DNA of 64,000 nt from Amborella trichopoda. Lineage: Eukaryota; Streptophyta; Magnoliopsida; Amborellales; Amborellaceae. The stretch lies in the NCBI RefSeq assembly GCF_000471905.2, contig NW_006499787.1, forward strand, positions 143,860 to 207,859, read 5' to 3'. Shown here in pieces: positions 57,061 to 64,000 of this stretch. The number at the start of each line of letters is the position of its first letter. Position 1 is the first letter of the stretch. Below the pieces are notes generated by a model. The model did no database searches and was not told where the DNA came from. It was given only the letters and a program-made list of their open reading frames with translations. Both the position numbers and the translations under genes were made by a program.

Positions 57061-58849
57061 CCATGAGGCTTTCAAGTTTGATCCAAGCTCCAAAATACGA
57101 TTTGTATTTACTGTTTTTCACTCTTTTCAGTAAAAAAAAAGTCCCAAGAATTGACTCTGACCAGGAACCAGAGTTTCGATGTTGCGAAACCTTGTTTGTT
57201 ATGGGAGACACCAGCAGTGTTGCCCAGGGCAACACCACCAGTGCCGCCCAGATCCAGGGCGACACCCCCCTTGTCGCCCAAATTTAATAGTTTCAGAATC
57301 TTCTGAAACCTTTTTAGTCTTGTTTTAGGGACTCTCTTGTGACTGCTCAAAAAATTTCAGATCAAAATAAAATTTTTAAAAATATGAATAATATATTTTT
57401 ATGTTCTATCTTTGTTTTTTTGCTTTGGCTTTATTTTAATTTATTTCATCATAAAAATTATTTTCCCTAATTATGAAAGTTTTTGGTGACCTTATTTCAT
57501 CAAAATTCATAATAAAAAATAAAATAAAATAATATACTATAATTTTTGAGCAACACTAGCAGTGTTGCCTTGCCTGCAAGGGCAACTCCAAGAGTGCTGC
57601 CCGGGCAACACCACCAAGTCACCCAGTTACAGAGGTCCCAAAAATTTCTAGGACCCCACAAGTCTCTTTCGAAGACTGTTGGCTTCTTGTTCACTAATTT
57701 TTCGCTCAAAATAAAATTTTTAAAAAATAAAACAAAATATTTTGCTTCAGATAGGTCTGTTATGTTTCTTGCTTGCTAACTTTATTTTAGTTTATTAATT
57801 TTGATTGAAATCGTATTTTCCCTGCTTTCACCATGCTTAGTTTAACTGTGTTTCATCAATAGTAAAAAAATAAAAATAAATAAATTACATTGAAGGTTGC
57901 TTGCGCCCTCCCTGAACCGTATCCCGTTTGAGTAACTCTCGACTTGGACCGCGCTCGACATAGAATGGACTATGCTTTGTCTCACTATTGTGACTGTACC
58001 TTCTTAATATATTGTGCTTCGAGCGAACTTCGCTTCGAAGCGCACATCGCTAGACACGACTAGTGCCAAGCGCCCACTTTATTTCTTTTTTGCATTGTGA
58101 GTCTGCTTTCTTGCCACTTTATTTTTTATTGCGTGCTTCTTTACAAAATCCAGCACACACCGGACCGAGAATACCTGAGAAGCTAACAAACAAATATTTC
58201 AAAAACCCCCAAAATCCGCATTAACGGCATGAGGGGAACCTAGCTTTGAGAGTCGAGGCGGTTAGGATTCATGTAACTTTAACTGTGAGTGCCCCTCCAT
58301 AATCCTTTGCCTCAAAGCAACTCTGCGTATAGTAAGACCTAGTGAACATCCTATAATAGGAGGCTAGGACCTATGTGGGGACCTATATCAGCCTAACCTC
58401 ATTTCAACAGTTAGGAATACACCCGGGTCCAAACCTAGACCCACTCTTGGTCCGAGCCGAGACTCATATCCATCTAGTCTAGGTCTTAGTCTAGGTTCTA
58501 GCATAGGTCTAAGCATAGAGTTACCTCTAGAGGTAGACTAGGCTTACCCTAATGCAAGGTCTTTACCAAATTCATTGAGTCTAGCAAGTCTAGGTTCAAG
58601 TCTAGTCCTAGCCTAGGTCTTAGTTAGGGTTTTGCCCTTAGAGTCAGGCTAGGTCTACCCTAAGTTGTCTAGTCTAACTCTTACCTAAGTCTACACTCTA
58701 TAGCCAAGTCAGAAGCAATCACCATGTCAGTCACTCAAGGCGACTATGATGATCGCTCCACGTCCAACTCTAGGCCTAACCTGCCCAAATCTAAGGACCA
58801 GTATGTCATGATCCCTTAGGATTATCAACACAACACAGATCAATCTAGA
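57061..58849. other. Unassigned DNA with hairpins, TA-rich runs and a CTAG-rich stretch
   Basis: 57,190-57,290 and 57,545-57,630 carry the GGGCGACACC-type hairpins. 57,350-57,900 is AT-rich. 58,031-58,042 is a perfect palindrome CGCTTCGAAGCG. 58,440-58,700 is dense in tctaggtct/ctaggtcta phrases (dinucleotide-like CTAG enrichment). No gene or known element could be assigned. Confidence 0.4.
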
Positions 58850-61145
58850 AGAAGAGAAGAATAAGAGAAGAAATATGGGGGAGAGAAGAATTCAACTAAG
58901 CAGGGAGATCAACGCAGTGACTAAGCTGGTGAATAATTGGCCTGACGTGGTAATAAAATGGCCTCGTGAACTCAGACCCCCGCTCACAGGATTACTACTA
59001 GACGTCATTACCGATTCTAACTAGCTAGACACAATGGTTAGACTATCGTGGCAATAAAGTTGGCACAGTAATTTTGGTACAACAACATTACGGCTAGAAG
59101 ACAAGACTACCATGAGAGGCTAAAATCAATCCCTCTTAATCAAACGAAAGAATAATAGAATGAAGGACATAAGGAAAGAATAAGAAGTGAGATAAGAGAA
59201 GAAGGGAACAGAAAGAAGGATGGAGAAGAAAGGAAGAGAAGAGTGTGAGAAATGAGAGAATAAAGGAGAGAGGAGGGAGAAAGACGTAGTCAGCACTAGA
59301 CATTGTCGGTTGCATTGGAAGAAGAAGAGAAAGAAGATAGAGTCGGTGCTAGGCATTGCCGACTGTGCTAGATAGAGAAGAGAGAGAAGATGCAGTCGGT
59401 GCTAGGCATCGTTGATTGTGTTAGATAGAGGAGAGAGAATATGTAGTCGATGCTACGCATAACCGATTGTGTTAGACAAAAGAGAGAGAAAAGATGCAGT
59501 TGGTGTTAGGCTTCACCGACTGTGTTAGACAAGGGAAAGAGAAAAGACACAGTTAGCGCTTGGCTTCATCGACTGTGTCAGACAGAGGAGAGAAGATGTT
59601 GTCGACACTAGGCTTTGCCTATTGTATTAGACAAAGAAGAGAGAGAAGATATCGTCGGTGCTAGGCATCACTGACTATGTTAGACAAAGGAGAGAGAAAA
59701 GATGCAGTCAGTGCTAAGCTTTATCAACTGCGTCAAATAAAGGAGAGAGAAAATATGCAGTCGATGCTAGACTTTCCTGACTGTATTAGATAGAGAAGAG
59801 AAAAAAGATGCAGTCAGCATTAGGCTTCGCCGACTGTGCCAGACAGAGGAGAGACAAAAGACGCAGTCGGCACTAGGCTTCATCAACTGTGTTAGACAAA
59901 GGAGAGAAAAGATGCAATCGACACTAGGCTTTGCTGACTGTGTCTAAAAAAGAGAGAGAAAGCACAATCGGTGCTAAACATTACCGACTGTGTTAGAAGA
60001 ACATAAGAGAAAGAGGAGATCGGGATGATAAGGGAGGGAAAGAATGATAAAGATGAGAAGAAGAGAGAGAGAGAGATAAAGATGAGAAGAAGAGAGAGAA
60101 ATAGATAAAGATGAGAAAAGAAAGGAGGAGAGAGAAAGAGGAGAGAAGAGAAAGAGGGGAGGATAGAGAAAGAGGGAGGAGAGAGAAAGTTACCTTATTG
60201 AAGAGTACCGACCCTTTTCTTCTCTCTCCTCTCTCTCTCCAAGATGTACCCACGAGCTCATGCAAAATTCAGAACTTTATTGATTGATCTAAGGAAATGA
60301 ATCCGTCCTTTTTTACAATGAGGCAGTACATGTTTATATAGAATTGGGCTAAAACATGGGTGTACGCCCAAAAACTAGCTAAAATTAAAGATAATTAAAA
60401 TTTAATTGAATTAAAAGAAATGCTAAAAAATGAGTGCAAAAGCACTATTTTGCCCCTGCCTAACAATGTGTGGAGTTCCATAACAGTTCCTGCTGCTGCT
60501 TGAGAATTTGCATGATCTTCCTTTACTGATCCAGGGTTGTTCGGACACCCATTTGATCGAAAGATAATTACTTTCTGGTGGGGCTCGACATAGCGATCGT
60601 TTTGATACCAACTTCGAGCTATGAATCATATTTTTGAGCCAAGATCATGAGACTTGAATTTTGGATGAATCTTGAAAATTTTGGATCAATTGTGTGCTCG
60701 TTTCTTGATGTTTCTTCACAGAATCACATTGAGCATGCCGTTTCGATCATGTTGCAATAAACGTAGCTTGATTTCGTGTCTTGATGAAGATTTCATCGTC
60801 TTGAGATTTTGACCCGAATCTTGAAATTTGACAGCCGAAATTTACAGCAGCTTTGACACCTCCATGTGTGAAATCCAACTGTTCATCATACATAAGATTC
60901 GGGCTAGAGATGGCCACGAACCTTACTCATATAATGCAATTGGTTTCGTGCCAACCGGGTATGCTAGCGTCTTGATTTTTCCCCCAGAGTGGGGCTTGCT
61001 GCTGCTGAATTTTTTGGAACTTTCTTCACGGATCAGCAACTTCTTTCTAGTTTTTCTCCCTACTCGAGTGTCGTCACGGGGTGTACCACCTATCGAATCG
61101 CTCATCTTGATGAGACAAGCACTCTCACCAAATTTGAGAGTGGAT
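58850..61145 (-). repeat. Long LTR, subfamily II, minus strand (probably a 3' LTR, incomplete)
   Basis: On the minus strand it matches the LTR at 36,734-39,669 from about 520 bp after that LTR's start to the block before the conserved LTR end. TTTATATA at 60,333-60,340 is the TATA box on the minus strand. A polypurine tract follows (60,000-60,190) and then the hairpin array (59,280-59,995). By eye its TATA/leader region differs from the copy at 63,698-64,000 by about 21 of 300 bases, about 7%, so the two could be the LTRs of one insertion a few million years old. The plus-strand 242-codon frame at 60,828-61,556 starts inside it and is not a gene. Confidence 0.75.
59280..59995 (-). repeat. Hairpin-unit array, CAGTCGGC type, about 14 units
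   Basis: Units spaced about 45-62 bp, each with agagaagat-like purine text and an inverted repeat. On the minus strand the ideal unit reads CAGTCGGC-GAAGCCTAG-TGCCGACTG. Nearly perfect units are at about 59,807-59,840 and 59,340-59,365. Others keep the outer pairing CAGTC/GACTG and the loop with substitutions. The same array recurs at 63,098-63,510. Confidence 0.88.
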
Positions 61146-62240
61146 TATTCGCGATTCGGAAGATCAAGATTCTGTACGTACCTCGGCAGTCAGAATCAGA
61201 CCCGTCTGGCAATTGAGTGCCATGTGGAAGGGCATTGTTCCCATTTTGTCTGGGTTTATTTGTCTTGGATAGACAATAAAACCTTTGGTTGGAGTTTGTC
61301 TAAGTCTTACACCAGTTGTTCCTTAGAGGGTAGGGTACCTCAGTTTATCGAGGTGACCAGCTTTGGATACAACCACCCTTACCCACTATTGTGTTGTTCA
61401 TTACAAGGCAGGTCTAAAGTCATGGATGACTTAGCCTTCTTGCGACGTCTTTTGGTTTATCGAAATGATTTCCTTTTTTTTTTGCTGAAGAACCTTTGGT
61501 TGGCACTATTTACTGCTACACTAGGTTCGCTTTTGAAAGTTAGAATATTGATGTAGGTCTCGTCTGCTGGGTACAGTCGGGAGCATTTTGTTAGCCAGTC
61601 CCAAAGGTCTAGGCCTGTCGGCAAGGAGAGCTGAAGTCTCTAGCAGGTTCGCCCTGGCTTTGTCATTTTCTTTCCTTTGTAGTGATCTTTAGCATTTTTA
61701 GAGTGTGTTTGTGACCTCATGGGAATAATGTTCTTCCTCATGAGACTTTTCTTGTAGTCTTGGCGAATCTTCTGTCCTTCGAGTGGTTTTTACGAATGGA
61801 CTCCAGCTGTCAGAATCTTTTCCTTGAAGCTCATATTTTTGGGGCCCTGGTATTGTGACACCAGGGAATTCTCTTCTTTTGAGTGAAGGGTGAAGCCGTC
61901 TGCCGAGGCAAACGCAGCACCAACCTGTCTATTGGTCCAAGTGTGCTGTTTGCAGATTTTCACTTGAACTTGAGAAGTGGCATCGTAGAGACGGTTTTCA
62001 CGAACTTCTTTTATTTGGGGCTCTTTTACCCATGACCTTATGGCCATGTCCAACCTTATTTTCTATTTTTCCTTATATTCTATTTTTACTCACGATGCAC
62101 TTTCGAGTTTTCACCGTGCCCGATTTTTTTATTTTCACGGAAATCTTTTACTCATGGTTTCGTGACCATGCTCGTCCGTCATTTTTACTCATGGAATTTC
62201 TTTACTAAGGTATACATCATGCCAGTTATTTCATTGTGAA
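61146..62240 (-). mobile_element. Internal 3' region of a minus-strand Ogre-like element
   Basis: 62,230-61,890 on the minus strand matches 33,250-33,620 (+), including ccatgagtaaaaatga and the coding-like TSQVQVKICKQHTWTNRQVG (about 61,980). A frame at 62,053-61,790 opens with MDMA, like the conserved frame of element 1 at 27,185. 61,146-61,780 is unrecognised. Placement between the LTR copies at 63,098 and 61,145 fits the internal region of one minus-strand element. It is broken and lacks pol. Confidence 0.5.
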
Positions 62241-63097
62241 GGTGTGTTTAAGGTCATGCATCCGGGACTGGGAATGGATTGATACTCAAGCCATGACCCG
62301 AGCCCGACCTGATCCAAGTTTATGTTGCATGGAATTTGATGGGTGGAAAATTACATTTTACCCAGGCCTCGAGTCAAAGCTTGATCTGGTCCAGCCCATT
62401 CATTGGGATTTCACAGGCGACGATGAGAGTTGCCTCGATCCTCGGGTCAAAGCCCGACCCAGCTAATCATCGTTTCCATTTCCTTTGACACAGCTGGGAT
62501 TCCCAATTTGTGAGGAGAATTTGAGGGTAGTGTGGTCTATATAAGGGGGTAAAATCCCATTTTCCTTCACTTTTCACCAAATGTAAAAACTTAAACAAAA
62601 TTTTAGCCTTTATCAGAGGGTGCCTTGTAGAAGTTTTGGCAAGCAGCCAAGAATTCTAGCAAAAGTTCTTGTAGGGAAGGTTTTGGCAAATAGGAACTCT
62701 TCCAGGGATCTGGTGACATTGCAGGAATAAGAGGCAAGAGAGCAAGTGTTCCGGCAATCCTCACAGGGAAGACTTCGGCAAGATTGTCAAGGGTTTTGCA
62801 GGAAAAGGAGGAGTTGCAGTAAATTTTCGATGGATTAAACGGAGTTACGGAGGGTTGTAAGTGGTTTCTTGGCAAAATAGGGAATGTTGCAAAGGTGTTT
62901 TCTAGCAGCATAATGACTTTTTGGTCCAAGACACGAGACGGAAAAGTCTCACGGTAGGTTTTCGGTGAGATTTTGGTGATTCCCGGCCAAGGCACAGGCA
63001 GGGAAAGTCTCTCAGTGGGTTTTTGGTGGGAGGACGAAGGGTCAAGGAACGATTGGTCATGGAAGGTGGACCATCACAGGGAAAGCGAACTGTTGCT
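62241..63097. other. Mixed fragment: satellite-like stub, GC-rich phrases and promoter-like TATA (+)
   Basis: 62,245-62,275 (tttaaggtcatgcatc-cggg) resembles one 35-bp satellite monomer. 62,290-62,470 repeats a gggtcaaagcccgacc-like phrase. TATATAA at 62,538-62,544 (+) followed by gggggtaaaatccc resembles the minus strand at 31,067. 62,600-63,060 repeats a ttttggcaag/cagggaag-like phrase about every 50-90 bases. The stretch ends abruptly at 63,097, inside the hairpin array of the next LTR. Confidence 0.4.
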
Positions 63098-64000
63098 GGA
63101 GCTAGTCGACACTAGGCTTTACCAACTGTATTAGACAACGAAGAGAGAGAAGATGCCATCGACGCTAGGCATCATTGACTATGTTAGACAGAGGAGAGAG
63201 AAAAGATGCAGTCAGTGCTAGGCTTTATCGATTGTGTCAGATAGAGGAGAGAGAAAATATGCAATCGATCCTAGGCTTCACCGACTGTATTAAATAGAGA
63301 ATAGAGAAAAGACACAGTCAGCACTAGGCTTCGCCAACTGTGTCAGATAGAGGAGAAACAAAAGACGCAGTCGGCACTAGGCTTCACCAACTGTGTTAGA
63401 CAGAGGAGAGAGAAAATATGCAATTGATGCTAGGCTTCGCTGACTATGTTTGAAGAAGATAGAGAGGGCACAATCGGCGCTGGACATCGTCGACGATGTT
63501 AGAAGAACATAAGAGAATGAGGAGATCGAGATGAGAAGGGAGGGAAATAGAGATAAAGATGAGATGAAGAGAGATAGAGATGAGAAGAAGAGAGAGAAAT
63601 AGATAAAGATGAGAAAAGAAAGGAGGAGAGAGAAAGAGAGGAGGAGAGAAAGAGAGGAGGAGAGAAAGAGCGGAGGATAGAGAAAAAGGGAGGAGAGAGA
63701 AAGTTACCTTATTAAAGAATACTGACCCTTTTCTTCTCTCTCCTCTCTCTCTCTAAGACGTACCCACGAGCTCAAGCAAAATTAAAAACTTTATTGATTG
63801 ATCCAAGGAAATGAATCCATCCTTTTTTACAATTAGGCAGTGCATGTTTATATAGAATTGGGCTAAAACATAGGTGTACGCCCAAAAACTAGCTAAAATT
63901 GAAGATAATTAAAATTTAATTGAATTAAAAGAAATGCTAAAAAATGAGTGCAAAATGATTATTTTGACCTTGCCTAACAATGTGTAGAATTCCATAACAG
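63098..64000 (-). repeat. Long LTR, subfamily II, minus strand (runs off the window)
   Basis: It matches 59,400-60,492 closely: hairpin units (63,098-63,510, about eight units, loop GAAGCCTAG on the minus strand), a polypurine tract (63,500-63,710), the ttaccttatt junction, TATA at 63,847-63,854 (minus TATATAAA), and the AT-rich upstream block. The window ends in it. If paired with the LTR at 58,850-61,145 it would be the 5' LTR of a minus-strand element. Confidence 0.75.

Larger units (their letters stand above)
51285..57630. repeat. Dispersed GGGCGACACC / GGTGTCGCCC hairpin motif, about 15 copies
   Basis: A 20-26-bp inverted repeat recurs irregularly: about 51,290, 51,415, 51,445, 51,480, 53,098, 53,130, 53,270, 53,297, 53,333, 54,483, 54,525, 54,690, 54,718, 57,205, 57,232, 57,255, 57,548 and 57,600. 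The best copy is GGGCGACAC-CAGTA-GTGTCGCCC (about 54,718). Stems vary but usually keep pairing. Some copies are followed by similar text (ttttt-ggtcaaaata-aaatttttaaaaa), so part of the spread came from duplicating a larger block of about 350 bp. Confidence 0.75.

Noticed and set aside
60828-61556. 242-codon plus-strand frame, the longest with real sequence
   Set aside because: The first 105 or so codons are the antisense of a long LTR and the rest lies in the unrecognised part of an element's internal region. I found no domain.
1-64000. tRNA and rRNA genes
   Set aside because: I found no cloverleaf with A and B boxes and no rDNA-like conserved stretch. The tRNA-like 18-mers are primer-binding sites, not genes.

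Overview
This is repeat-dominated nuclear DNA from a seed plant. Evidence for a plant: the degraded tail of a plant ubiquitin-specific protease gene with plant-type introns, a plant mobile domain (PMD) gene remnant, an L1-like LINE tail, and several long-LTR Ty3/gypsy elements whose primer-binding site reads TGGCGACTCCACTGGGGA, the complement of a tRNA 3' end (tRNA-Arg fits best), as in the Ogre/Tat lineage. The species cannot be read from the sequence. I see no intact protein-coding gene, no tRNA or rRNA gene and no CRISPR. The many short reading frames are by-products of satellite, polypyrimidine tracts, LTRs and N runs.

Layout. 1-4.34 kb: unassigned DNA, a broken ubiquitin protease 3' part (+) and a 5'-truncated LINE tail (-). 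4.36-23.82 kb: one uninterrupted satellite array, about 550 monomers of 35 bp, each carrying the plant telomere heptamer TTTAGGG once, with longer segmental duplications superimposed. 23.82-30.95 kb: an old LTR element (-) with long LTRs, tRNA-Arg-type PBS and gag but no recognisable pol. 30.95-36.15 kb: an LTR (+) preceded by a region of many different tandem repeats, including old copies of the 35-bp satellite. 36.7-49.3 kb: a mosaic of related long LTRs (two + and one -) with an inverted pair of PBS/leader units meeting near 40.69 kb. 50.6-57.1 kb: an inverted pair of another LTR-element leader enclosing a PMD gene remnant, all peppered with a GGGCGACACC/GGTGTCGCCC hairpin motif. 58.85-64 kb: two minus-strand LTR copies about 7% apart with internal sequence between them, running off the window.

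Two things stand out. First, every long-LTR subfamily here carries, between its TATA box and its PBS, a tandem array of hairpins separated by polypyrimidine. The stem sequences differ completely between subfamilies (CAGTCGGC, CATGGACGGC, GGACCCGC, GTGCACG types) yet remain self-complementary, and the loop GAAGCCTA is shared by two of them. That pattern suggests selection on RNA or DNA structure in the leader. Second, monomers of the large satellite also sit just upstream of LTR starts in retroelement 3' regions, in element-sense orientation, which suggests that the 19.5-kb array grew out of a retroelement's internal minisatellite. All LTR elements are described as fossils; boundaries are by eye and approximate.
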